From Muribaculaceae bacterium (GTDB lineage: Bacteria > Bacteroidota > Bacteroidia > Bacteroidales > Muribaculaceae), in the NCBI GenBank assembly GCA_017964485.1, contig JAGCRW010000067.1, forward strand, positions 22,614 through 86,613: a stretch of 64,000 bases of DNA, in the 5' to 3' direction. The notes below the pieces were generated by a model. The model saw only the letters and a list, made by a program, of their open reading frames with translations, ran no database searches and was not told where the DNA came from. Shown here in pieces: positions 1-8,019 of the stretch; the first letter of the stretch is position 1, and each line of letters begins with the position of its first letter. Position numbers and translations under genes: made by a program.

Positions 1-1109
1 AAAGTGTAACCGCTGTTTTTTCCATCACAAAGGACCTCGCAGTCACTTCTTACCTCATTGTTCTTGAGTAAAATGGGTGTCTCACTCAATACATCAGTTT
101 TAATCTCAAAGTCTTTCATGTAGGATGAAGAGCTTGAGCATTTTGCAGTATTGATAAAAGTGTTGTAACTAATTTCAAAATTTCCTATTTTGGCAAGTTG
201 GTCAAATGTGAGTTTCATATCACAGTTAGACACTGCGTTCATCGTTATTTTGTTTTTGGTGAAAACGATGTTGTCGATGTTGCAGTCATATTTTGTATCA
301 TTGGTCTCAAAATGACAAAACGCAATAAGTACATCAATGGGGATATTTTTCTTGCACTTTGTCTTATCTTCATAATTAAATTCATTGTTTTCGACTAAGA
401 TGTTACGCATATAGACAACTCTCTTGTGGTTGCCTCCCCAAATGGCCAATGCCTCGTCATTGCCGTATTTCCAAAACACATTGTTTCTTATCACCAAATT
501 TTCTTGCTCTCCACGTGACCACAACTCACCACCTTCGCGACAATTGTTGTAATTCTCAAATGTGCAGTTTTGAACTAAGACATTCGAACAGTCTCTTAAG
601 TCAACATGAGTAATTACTGCATCGGTTGACCAGAAGGTGGCATTGTCAACAGTTATGCCATCGCCATAACAAATCTTGATGATGTGCTTAGGGGCTGTCT
701 CCCACAATGTGCCTTTGTGAGATGCTAATTCAAATCGGATATCTCTGATTTCAACTTTCACTTTTTTGTTTGAAAAGCCATGAATTGCAAAGAAAGTGTC
801 ATCAAGCATCTTGCTCTTACCACCCGCAAAGCCTTCCCTGACGATTACCCGTGTTTTATTGGAATCCACACCCTTGATTATCGTGTTACTCCTAATCTTT
901 ATGGTGCCGTCAAATTCATAAGTGCCAGGTTTGTCAAAGTTAAGCACCACCACGTCATTGATTGAGGCTTGTGACACCATGCTTCTCACGCTCTCAACAA
1001 GTGGCTTGGAACACTGGCTCATCTTTATCTCAATAGTGCGTGCGCTCACGCCAGCTGTAGTAAACGCAGCAGCCATAACGAGCATCATTATTTTTATTGT
1101 CTTTTTCAT
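1..1109 (-). CDS. Exported right-handed beta-helix (pectate-lyase-like) protein, 3' part cut by window edge
   Basis: The frame stays open from an ATG at 1107-1109 to the left edge, giving at least 369 residues with no stop. It begins with a signal peptide (MKKTIKIMMLVMAAAFTTAG, cleavage probably after VSA). The rest has short repeating beta-strand rungs such as IRSNTIIKG, NVLVQNCTFENYNN and NIVFTKNKI, the pattern of parallel beta-helix proteins. Such proteins bind or cleave polysaccharides, but no catalytic residue can be assigned here. Its ATG overlaps the TGA of the upstream glycosyltransferase gene by four bases (ATGA), so the two are probably translationally coupled. This suggests a surface-glycan locus. 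The C-terminus lies outside the window. Confidence 0.85.
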   Translation of the reverse strand, partial: MKKTIKIMMLVMAAAFTTAGVSARTIEIKMSQCSKPLVESVRSMVSQASINDVVVLNFDKPGTYEFDGTIKIRSNTIIKGVDSNKTRVIVREGFAGGKSKMLDDTFFAIHGFSNKKVKVEIRDIRFELASHKGTLWETAPKHIIKICYGDGITVDNATFWSTDAVITHVDLRDCSNVLVQNCTFENYNNCREGGELWSRGEQENLVIRNNVFWKYGNDEALAIWGGNHKRVVYMRNILVENNEFNYEDKTKCKKNIPIDVLIAFCHFETNDTKYDCNIDNIVFTKNKITMNAVSNCDMKLTFDQLAKIGNFEISYNTFINTAKCSSSSSYMKDFEIKTDVLSETPILLKNNEVRSDCEVLCDGKNSGYT

Positions 1110-2206
1110 CGCTGTAAGTATTTAGTGATTATTTCTTCTATTTTCTCTGCCATCTGCATTTCGTTGAAATGAGATTTAACGTATGCTTGATTTTTCTCAC
1201 CCATCTGCCTTAGTTCGGTATCGCTCAAAGAGCACATTTTCTCTATGCTTAACGCCATTGAATCAATATCTTCGGGCTCAACAGCTATTACTCCTGGCGT
1301 CTCATCAATGTAGTCGGCAGTCGAGGTAGTGCAGGTCACAATCATGGGCTTTGCCATCGCCATCGACTGTAGAATAGTCATTTGACCATAAGAGTACATA
1401 TATTCGGGTAATGGCACTATTACAGCTGTGCAGCGATGAGTGATACTCATAAGTTCGGCGATAGGAATCTTTCCCGAGAACTCTATGCTGGGGCAGTCCT
1501 TGTATTGCTCTTTAAGGCTGTCATCTCCCACGATGCGCAGACGGTAATCGCCCACATCAGCTTTTTTCCACGCCTCGCACAGAGTCTTGTAGTCGCGCTT
1601 GGCATAACCCACGCTCAGCAATATGTGCTCGCGATGTTCATCAAACTCTCCACTCTCCACTCTTCCCTCTCCACTAAAGAAATTGAAATCGGTGCCAAAG
1701 GGCACAAAGTGAGTTTTTTTGTAAAGATTTTGGTAATGCTCTTTGTAAAGCTCAAGTTGCCGTGACGAGTGCACTATTATCACTGGTGACTTGCGCAGCG
1801 CAAAACGGATAAGCGGTGTCTCATAACGGTTTATCCTTGCTCCGTTCAGTCCGCCAATGTCAAACATCACATGCAATGGTTTCTTGCGGGCAAATGATGC
1901 AAGCAGTTCATAGACAAGTCCGCTCTGCGCGCCATGCGAGAGCACCACGTCATATCGGTTGCGTCGTGCGAATGCCTTGATTGGTTGAGAGATATAGAAT
2001 TTAATTTTGTGTTCTACCTTGCGCCACCAGTTTTCCTGTCCTATGTCGAGAACGTCGACAACAGGTTGTTCTTTGAAATGCTTGAAAAACCAATAAGGCA
2101 TTCCTTCCACACATTTGTCTGGCGCTTGCAACGAGGCGTCATCTTTTTCAAGACGAGCTACTCTCCAGTTGGGAATGAATAATATTTTCAATGCCTTATT
2201 CTCCAT
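1106..2206 (-). CDS. GT-B glycosyltransferase (family 4-like)
   Basis: A 366-residue cytoplasmic glycosyltransferase with two Rossmann domains. The N-terminal half starts KILFIPNWRVARLEKDD and contains SHGAQSGLVYELLASF. The C-terminal half starts ILLSVGYAKRDYKTLCEAW and holds the nucleotide-sugar-side segment ending LQSMAMAKPMIVT. It probably transfers a sugar from an activated donor during capsule or exopolysaccharide synthesis; donor and acceptor cannot be read from sequence. The linker between the domains (about residues 178-190, GEGRVESGEF) is encoded by a degenerate 7-bp tandem array at 1645-1672, so it looks like a low-complexity insertion tolerated at the hinge. The gene overlaps the downstream beta-helix gene by 4 bp and is divergent from the next glycosyltransferase gene. 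Confidence 0.85.
   Translation of the reverse strand: MENKALKILFIPNWRVARLEKDDASLQAPDKCVEGMPYWFFKHFKEQPVVDVLDIGQENWWRKVEHKIKFYISQPIKAFARRNRYDVVLSHGAQSGLVYELLASFARKKPLHVMFDIGGLNGARINRYETPLIRFALRKSPVIIVHSSRQLELYKEHYQNLYKKTHFVPFGTDFNFFSGEGRVESGEFDEHREHILLSVGYAKRDYKTLCEAWKKADVGDYRLRIVGDDSLKEQYKDCPSIEFSGKIPIAELMSITHRCTAVIVPLPEYMYSYGQMTILQSMAMAKPMIVTCTTSTADYIDETPGVIAVEPEDIDSMALSIEKMCSLSDTELRQMGEKNQAYVKSHFNEMQMAEKIEEIITKYLQR
1645..1672. repeat. Heptanucleotide tandem array inside a glycosyltransferase gene
   Basis: Four consecutive 7-bp units on the consensus ACTCTCC (units 1 and 2 identical, units 3 and 4 each with one or two changes). It lies in the coding sequence of the 1106-2206 glycosyltransferase, exactly at the linker between its two domains, and keeps the frame open. 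Confidence 0.85.
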
Positions 2207-2311
2207 TTTTCAATGTGCAAAAGTAATAAAAATACTTGCATTTTTGACTCTTTTCTTTCACTAAAGATTAACAAAAAGGAAATTTATCTTTTCGCAACGA
2301 GAAAAAATAAG

Positions 2312-2320
2312 TAATTTTGT
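2312..2320 (+). promoter_or_regulatory. Bacteroidota -7 box upstream of the second glycosyltransferase gene
   Basis: A TAATTTTG sequence matching TAnnTTTG lies about 17 bp upstream of the ATG in the 130-bp divergent intergenic region. No clear TTTG -33 element sits at the expected distance, so only the -7 box is proposed. Coordinates could be off by one base. Confidence 0.45.
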
Positions 2321-2336
2321 GCGATATTAAGAAAAG

Positions 2337-3644
2337 ATGAAGAAGCGCATACTCATAGCAAACAAGTTTTACTACCCTCGTGGTGGCGACTGCATTGTGG
2401 CGATGAACCTGGAGCGGATGCTCAAGGAGCAAGGCCATGAGGTGGCTGTCTTTGCCATGCAATATCCCGAGAATATTGACTCGGGGTGGAACAATTACTA
2501 TCCTTCGCAAGTGGATTTCGCAGGTTCTTTAGGCAATAAGTTGAAAGCTGCCAAGCGTCTTATGGGATGGGGCGACATCAAGCAAGCGTTCAACAAGATT
2601 CTTGACGATTTCAAGCCCGACATCGTGCACCTGCACAACATCCATTCCTATCTGTCGCCAGTGTTGGCACAACTTGCCAAGAAGCGTGGGTGCAAGGTGG
2701 TATGGACGCTGCACGACTACAAGCTCGTGTGTCCTTCCTATGCTTGCCTGCTCAACGAGAAACCTTGTGAACGTTGCATAGGGCACAGCAAGACTCATGT
2801 GCTCAAGAACCGATGCATGAAGGGCAGCCTTGCAGCTAGTGCTATGGCTTGGCTCGAGGCGCAAAAGTGGAAACGCAATAAGCTTGAAGAAGTTACCGAC
2901 GCTTTCATCTGCCCTAGCGAGTTCATGGCTAGCAAAATGAAGAAGGATGGCTTCAATCCAGAGAAACTTCATGTGGTGTGCAACCACATCGACCCCGAGA
3001 AGCTTGAATCAATGCACAATGCAGCCACCCCCTCGCTTGATTTGTTATCTGCGGAGTCAAGGAGTAGAGGAGAATAAATAATAAAAACTCCGCAACTCCC
3101 TAACTCCGTAGACCTAAATAACGGTGACTCCAAAGCGATTCCAAATCGTGAAGACTACTACGTCTATGTGGGGCGGCTATCGCCCGAGAAGGGTGTGGAA
3201 ACGCTGCTCGATGTGGCATCAAAATTGCCTTTCACTCTTAAAATCGCTGGCGACGGACCGATGCTCGATCAGTTAAAGCAGCGATATTCCGAAAACCATA
3301 ATATTGAGTTTTGTGGAAGATTAGATGCTAGGCAAGTGGCAGAGCTGCTATGCAAGGCACGCTTCTCGGTAATGCCAAGTGAGTGTTACGACAATAACCC
3401 GCTTGGAGTCATTGAATCGCTGTGCGCCGGCACGCCTGTGGTGGGAGCGCGCATTGGAGGCATACCAGAGCTCCTTGACGAAAACAACGGCATGGCCTTC
3501 ACCTCGGGAGACAGAAATGAACTTGCTCACGCTATCAAAGCGGCATTTGAAAAGAAATGGGACAACAATGCCATTAAAGATGTGGCAATCAGTGATTTCT
3601 CGGCCGAAAAGCACCTTCGCTTGATAGAAGAAATTTACCAATAA
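2337..3644 (+). pseudogene. GT-B glycosyltransferase (family 4) interrupted by an in-frame TAA in a repeat insertion
   Basis: The frame encodes an N-terminal glycosyltransferase domain (residues 1-~230: ANKFYYPRGGDCIVAMNLER, HLHNIHSYLSPVLAQL, CPSYACLLNEKPCERCIGH) and, in the same frame, a C-terminal domain (YVGRLSPEKGVETLL, then MPSECYDNNPLGVIESLCAG with the E-x7-E motif). One stop, TAA at 3075-3077, separates them. The stop lies in an octamer-repeat palindrome (about 3050-3112) inserted at the inter-domain linker; the rest of the frame is open, including the stretch reading SKAIPNREDYYVYVGRLSPE. Without the stop the product would be about 435 residues. A GTG at 3168 could in principle start a C-terminal fragment. 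It is probably an inactivated or phase-variable gene of the same glycan locus. Confidence 0.8.
3050..3112. repeat. Octanucleotide inverted-repeat insertion carrying the stop codon
   Basis: The left arm repeats GGAG every 8 bp and the right arm repeats ACTCC every 8 bp. About 21 nt of each arm can pair, with roughly 17 matches, around an AT-rich loop that contains the TAA stop (3075-3077). It resembles the intergenic tandem arrays elsewhere in the window but sits inside a gene. Confidence 0.75.
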
Positions 3645-3665
3645 TCTAAAATACCAAAATTATTT

Positions 3666-3697
3666 TTTGGCTTATAGCCGTTTTTCTTGTAACTTTG
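3666..3697 (+). promoter_or_regulatory. Promoter for the radical SAM - glycosyltransferase - CotH genes
   Basis: TTTG at 3666-3669, a 20-bp spacer, and TAACTTTG at 3690-3697: an exact match to the Bacteroidota housekeeping promoter pattern. The predicted start leaves a 5' leader of about 125 nt before the ATG at 3831. Confidence 0.7.
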
Positions 3698-3744
3698 CAC
3701 GCTCTTTTGGCAGAACAGAGTTTTGTCAAAAAGATGATTGTGGA

Positions 3745-3779
3745 TAATTATTTATGTAGTCAGGTACAATAAATAATTA
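3745..3779 (+). promoter_or_regulatory. AT-rich hairpin in the 5' leader of the radical SAM gene
   Basis: Perfect 11-bp inverted repeat (TAATTATTTAT at 3745-3755 and its complement at 3769-3779) with a 13-nt loop, between the predicted transcription start and the start codon. No downstream T-run, so it is not an obvious terminator. Its role is unknown. Confidence 0.45.
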
Positions 3780-3830
3780 CTCCATAAGTTATTTATATAG
3801 TTATAATTTACACGCGCGATAAATTTTTAG

Positions 3831-4838
3831 ATGAAAAATACTGTTCAAGGCAGTCTCATCACAACTTTCAGGTGCAACGCCAAGTGTAACATGTGTAACA
3901 TTTGGAAGTTCCCTACCAAACCCGAGGAGGAGATTGATCCCTCCTACTATGAAAAGTTGCCAGCGGGACTGCGCATTAATATAACGGGTGGTGAAGCTAC
4001 CATCCGCAAAGACATAGACAAGATTTTCGAGATTTTGTACCCGAAATCGGCTCTGCTGGAGCTGAGCACTAACGGCTACAATACCGAGAAAATTGTGGAG
4101 CTTGCCAACAAATACCCTAAAATCCTGATACGCGTGAGCGTAGAGGGACTGCCTAAAATCAACGACACCAAGCGCGGACTGGTCAACGGCTTTGACCATG
4201 CACTGCGCACTATCCTCGAGTTGAAGAAGACCAAGTGTAAGAACATTGGCTTCTCGGTGGTGATTTCGCCCGACAACTACAAGGATCTCGTGTGGCTCTA
4301 TGAGCTGTGCGTGGCTCTTGATGTGGAGCTGGGAAACTCGGCGGTACATAACTCATGGTATTTCCACAAGGATGACAACGAGATTGTGAGCGAGGAAGCC
4401 CTCAAGCAGCATGAGCTCTTTGTAAAGGCAATGCTCACCAGCAAGCGCCGTCACCTCAAAGACCGCCTCAAGGACTATGGTCGTGCATTCTTCAACCGCT
4501 CTATCCATCGCCGTCTGCGCGGCGACGAGGCAGGCTATCGTCCTGCCTGTGGCGCGTTGACCGATTTCTTCTTCATCGACCCATGGGGCAATGTGTCGCC
4601 CTGCAACGGCTCGGGCGAGGAGTGGATTATGGGCAACATCAAGGAGCAGAGTTTTGAGGAAATCATGAACAGCGACAAGGCTAAAGAGGCTCTCAAGAAG
4701 GTGCAGGAGTGTGACCGCAACTGCGCATTTGTCGTTACCGAGCGTCACGACATGGTGCGTCGCCCGTGGATTCCTATCAAGTGGGTTATCAAGAACAAGT
4801 GGCGCATTCGCCGCGGCAAAGACATATGCTGGGACTAA
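3831..4838 (+). CDS. Radical SAM protein with SPASM-like C-terminus
   Basis: A 335-residue iron-sulfur enzyme. The radical SAM cluster motif CNAKCNMC (CxxxCxxC) is at residues 15-22 and the SAM-binding glycine segment reads NITGGEATIRKD. A C-terminal SPASM-type region has further cysteines (RPACGALTDFFFIDPWGNVS, PCNGSGEEW, ECDRNCAF), so an auxiliary cluster is likely. SPASM enzymes usually modify peptides or sugars through a 5'-deoxyadenosyl radical; the substrate here cannot be told. It lies 21 bp upstream of a glycosyltransferase gene and behind the only good promoter in this stretch, so a role in modifying a glycan or glycoconjugate is plausible but unproven. Confidence 0.85.
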   Translation: MKNTVQGSLITTFRCNAKCNMCNIWKFPTKPEEEIDPSYYEKLPAGLRINITGGEATIRKDIDKIFEILYPKSALLELSTNGYNTEKIVELANKYPKILIRVSVEGLPKINDTKRGLVNGFDHALRTILELKKTKCKNIGFSVVISPDNYKDLVWLYELCVALDVELGNSAVHNSWYFHKDDNEIVSEEALKQHELFVKAMLTSKRRHLKDRLKDYGRAFFNRSIHRRLRGDEAGYRPACGALTDFFFIDPWGNVSPCNGSGEEWIMGNIKEQSFEEIMNSDKAKEALKKVQECDRNCAFVVTERHDMVRRPWIPIKWVIKNKWRIRRGKDICWD

Positions 4839-4859
4839 TAAATTGACTGTTACGGTGGC

Positions 4860-5942
4860 ATGAAGACGATATCGGTAATAGGCGTTAGAGGTTTTCCTGG
4901 TGTTCAGGGTGGTGTGGAGATGCACTGCGAGAATATCTACACCCGTATGCACAAGGATTACCGTTTGCGCGTTTATCGCCGCAAGCCCTATCTCACCGAG
5001 GTGTCGGCCCGCAAGTACAAGAACATCGAGTATGTTGATCTGCCTTCTACCCGCATCAAGGGCCTTGAGGCGGTGATTCACACTTTCCTTGCCGCCATTC
5101 ACATCATCTTCCACCGTCCCGATGCTGTGCACATCCACAACATTGGGCCGGGCATGTTTTCCCCGCTCATTAAATTGTTCCGCATTCCCATCATCCTTAC
5201 TTACCACAGCCCTAACTACGAGCACAAGAAGTGGGGAAGGCTAAGTAGGGCAATCTTAAAAATATCGGAGAAAATCTCCCTGAGCTGCGCCAGCAAGATA
5301 ATCTTTGTCAACAGCTTCCAGCGAGAGAAACTTGGAGAGAAAGTGCTGGCGAAGTCGGTATTTATCCCTAATGGCATCAACAAGACCAAGATAGGACGAA
5401 GCACGGGTGTGCTTCGCCGCCTGGAGATAGAGCCGCGCAACTTCATTCTCTCGGTGGGAAGGCTCACGCCCGAAAAAGGTTTTGAGTATCTGGTTGAAGC
5501 GGTCAACAAGCTCGACGAGGTGGAGCATTTGGTGATTGCAGGTGCCAGTGACCACGACACCAGCTATTTCAAGATGCTCAAGCAGCTTGATGTCAATGAA
5601 AAGGTGATTTTCACTGGTTTTGCCCAAGGTGAGGACTTGCGACAGCTCTATAGCCACGCGCGTCTTTATGTGCTGTCGTCGGTGAACGAGGGTTTTCCTT
5701 TGGTGCTGCTTGAGGCCATGAGTTACCAGCTGCCGCTGGTGGTGACCGACATTCCTGCCAGCCACCTTATTAAACTTCCCGAGGACAACTACGTGGAAGT
5801 CGCCAACAGCGATGCTCTCGCCGAAGGCATTAAAAATGCTCTTACTAAGGATTTTGAACTACAACACTACGACCTGAGGGAATACAACTGGGACAGCATC
5901 GCCAAGCAGACGCTCGATGTGTATAAGCAGGTGGTGAAATAA
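4860..5942 (+). CDS. Glycosyltransferase family 4 (WsaF/rhamnosyltransferase-like N-terminus)
   Basis: A 360-residue GT-B enzyme. The N-terminus (ISVIGVRGFPGVQGGVEMHC) is typical of a subgroup of family 4 transferases in O-antigen and capsule loci that often have an N-terminal DUF1972. The acceptor-side domain includes AVHIHNIGPGMFSPL. The donor-side domain begins FILSVGRLTPEKGFEYLVEA and contains EGFPLVLLEAM, where the two glutamates of the E-x7-E motif hold the nucleotide sugar. It follows the radical SAM gene by 21 bp and precedes the CotH gene by 33 bp on the same strand, so all three are probably one transcript. Confidence 0.88.
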   Translation: MKTISVIGVRGFPGVQGGVEMHCENIYTRMHKDYRLRVYRRKPYLTEVSARKYKNIEYVDLPSTRIKGLEAVIHTFLAAIHIIFHRPDAVHIHNIGPGMFSPLIKLFRIPIILTYHSPNYEHKKWGRLSRAILKISEKISLSCASKIIFVNSFQREKLGEKVLAKSVFIPNGINKTKIGRSTGVLRRLEIEPRNFILSVGRLTPEKGFEYLVEAVNKLDEVEHLVIAGASDHDTSYFKMLKQLDVNEKVIFTGFAQGEDLRQLYSHARLYVLSSVNEGFPLVLLEAMSYQLPLVVTDIPASHLIKLPEDNYVEVANSDALAEGIKNALTKDFELQHYDLREYNWDSIAKQTLDVYKQVVK

Positions 5943-5975
5943 TAGCATTAGTTACTTTTAATCATATTTTTTGAT

Positions 5976-7745
5976 ATGAAAAGAATCTTTAGCCATATTT
6001 GTATATTGTTGGTGGCACTATCTAGTTTTATTGCCAGTGCGCTTGATATCCCCAAGGGTACGTTTTATTTCAACAATAAACTCACAAAATACTCCACAGT
6101 GAAGTTTGTTTATGGAAACTATTATACCCCCGAGAGTTATGTCATGACAATGACTAATGAGGTCGACAGTCTTTGGAGCATCACCATACCCGAGACTGTA
6201 ACAGGTATGGACTGCTATTGCTTTGTCGAGACTTCGCTCGCCGATGGACTTTACAACGAGACTCCTTCTAACATAATTAACCAAATTATTTCGCAAAACG
6301 GAAAGCACACCACTACTTTCAACATCCCCATTCCGGAGGGGTGGGTGTTCACACCAACCGGGGGCAATAATTGGACATCGGGAATTTGGTTGAGGCTCGG
6401 TGTACCGTTATCCTACTCTGGTACTTTGCCTGTGATGTTCATCAACACCGAGGACTCTATACCCATAACTTCTAGAGATGAATACATTTATGCCGAATAT
6501 TATATTGACAACATGGGCATAGAGGGCATCGACAATGTGGGGGCAGCCGACGCCCCGCAACTGTTGGAGATTAGAGGGCGCGGAAACTACTCATGGGAAT
6601 ACTACGACAAGAAACCTTACCGTCTCAAACTCGACAAAAAGACAGCATTGTTGGGCATGAAACGCAATAAGCATTGGGCGTTGATAGCCAATGCTGATGA
6701 CTATCTGGGTTTCTTGCGCCATACCGTAGGATATGAGTTGAGTAGGCAATTGGGGCTTGCATGGACACCGTCGCAGCAACCAGTAGAAGTGGTACTCAAT
6801 GGTGACTACATTGGGCTTTATATGCTAACCGAGACAATACGCGTTGAGCCTGACCGTGTAAATGTATTAAAGCAAGCCGACTATGAGACCGACAGCACCC
6901 AGATTACTGGTGGGTGGCTAGTTGAAATTGACAATTATTATGAAGAGGAGCAAATTCACACTGTTGAAAGCAATGGGCAAGGTCTTTTTTTGACTTACAA
7001 GTCGCCCGAGTACCTGAGCGACGAGCAGCGAACCTATCTCACAGACTTAATTCATACTGTAGACTCCACAATCTATGTCACCGACAAGACCAACAATAGT
7101 TGGGAGACATATATAGACCCTGATACATTAGCATGCTTTTACATCGTGCAAGAGTTGCTCGACGACACTGAGGGGTTCCATGGCAGCTGCTTCTGGCATA
7201 AGGAGAACGGTGACAGCACGAAAATCATGTTCGGGCCTGTGTGGGACTTTGGCATGGCTTTCATTCGCGGTTGCACCGATAAGTTTATTTACGAGGATAC
7301 TACATCTACACAGACATGGATTGGTGAAATCGCCAAATTCCCGCATTTCCAGCAAATGGTGAAGAAGCACTGGCGACGCTATGTTTCGCAAAATTACAAG
7401 GAGAAGACCGAAAGCTTTATTGATAATTTTATTGATCAGATTCATCAAGCGGCTATTTATGATGCATTAAGGTGGCCAGATTATGGTAATGCTGAAATTA
7501 TTTATGACCGCGACCTCTTCAAGAGCTATTTTAACAGCAAATATAACTGGCTCGATGAACAGTGGAGTGTACCTGAAGGCGACGTGAATTGCGACGGAAC
7601 TGTAACTGCCTACGATGTCACAGCCATCTATAATTATCTCCTCAATGGCGATGACACATTCCTAATCACTAGTGATGTAAACAACGACGGCGACATAACC
7701 GCCGCCGACATAACTGCACTCTACGATATCCTGCTCGGAAACTAA
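5976..7745 (+). CDS. Exported CotH-kinase-like protein with C-terminal type I dockerin repeat
   Basis: A 589-residue secreted protein with a signal peptide ending near SFIASALD. Residues about 190-480 match the CotH fold: RGRGNYSWEYYDKKPYRLKL, KHWALIANADDY, NGDYIGLYMLTE and FGPVWDFGMAF. CotH proteins are atypical protein kinases in the families studied. The last 60 residues form a dockerin-like tandem of two calcium loops, DVNCDGTVTAYD and DVNNDGDITAAD. Dockerins bind cohesins, but no cohesin is seen in the window, so here the repeat may anchor or stabilise the protein. It is the last gene of the glycan-type operon. Kinase activity is inferred only from the family. Confidence 0.85.
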   Translation: MKRIFSHICILLVALSSFIASALDIPKGTFYFNNKLTKYSTVKFVYGNYYTPESYVMTMTNEVDSLWSITIPETVTGMDCYCFVETSLADGLYNETPSNIINQIISQNGKHTTTFNIPIPEGWVFTPTGGNNWTSGIWLRLGVPLSYSGTLPVMFINTEDSIPITSRDEYIYAEYYIDNMGIEGIDNVGAADAPQLLEIRGRGNYSWEYYDKKPYRLKLDKKTALLGMKRNKHWALIANADDYLGFLRHTVGYELSRQLGLAWTPSQQPVEVVLNGDYIGLYMLTETIRVEPDRVNVLKQADYETDSTQITGGWLVEIDNYYEEEQIHTVESNGQGLFLTYKSPEYLSDEQRTYLTDLIHTVDSTIYVTDKTNNSWETYIDPDTLACFYIVQELLDDTEGFHGSCFWHKENGDSTKIMFGPVWDFGMAFIRGCTDKFIYEDTTSTQTWIGEIAKFPHFQQMVKKHWRRYVSQNYKEKTESFIDNFIDQIHQAAIYDALRWPDYGNAEIIYDRDLFKSYFNSKYNWLDEQWSVPEGDVNCDGTVTAYDVTAIYNYLLNGDDTFLITSDVNNDGDITAADITALYDILLGN

Positions 7746-7873
7746 ATCAATGCATATTGCATAGATGGTGTCTCATAATTAAAAAACAACTGATTCTTCT
7801 GACAAGTCTGATTATTTGCAAAAGACAGTTATAGTTTTGTCAATCAGGATTTAGAAAATCAGAAAATTACATA

Positions 7874-7934
7874 AAATGCTCACGTTCGCAAGGCCTAGAA
7901 CAAGTTCTGCTTTGACTCGCTTAATCGCATTTTT
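7874..7934 (-). repeat. 61-bp dispersed repeat, copy 1
   Basis: Read on the minus strand, about 50 of 61 bases match a second copy at 56527-56587 in the opposite orientation. Both start with AAAAATGCGATTAAGCGAG and end in CGTGAGCATT. The copy sits in the convergent space between the CotH gene and ychF. The rest of 7746-8019 shows no gene; it includes a run of eight C residues near 7979-7986. Confidence 0.75.
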
Positions 7935-8019
7935 CAGATAATTCAGTTGTTTATAATAAAAAACTGTGTTTTGATACACCCCCCCCATTAAGTTTTAGAG
8001 ATATGTTTTGCGGTGCACA

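Noticed and set aside
3168-3644. Independent C-terminal glycosyltransferase gene from a GTG start
   Set aside because: It is in the same frame as the N-terminal half and holds only the donor domain; a broken single gene explains it better.
7979-7986. Run of C as a phase-variable switch
   Set aside because: It lies between convergent gene ends and affects no reading frame or promoter that I can see.
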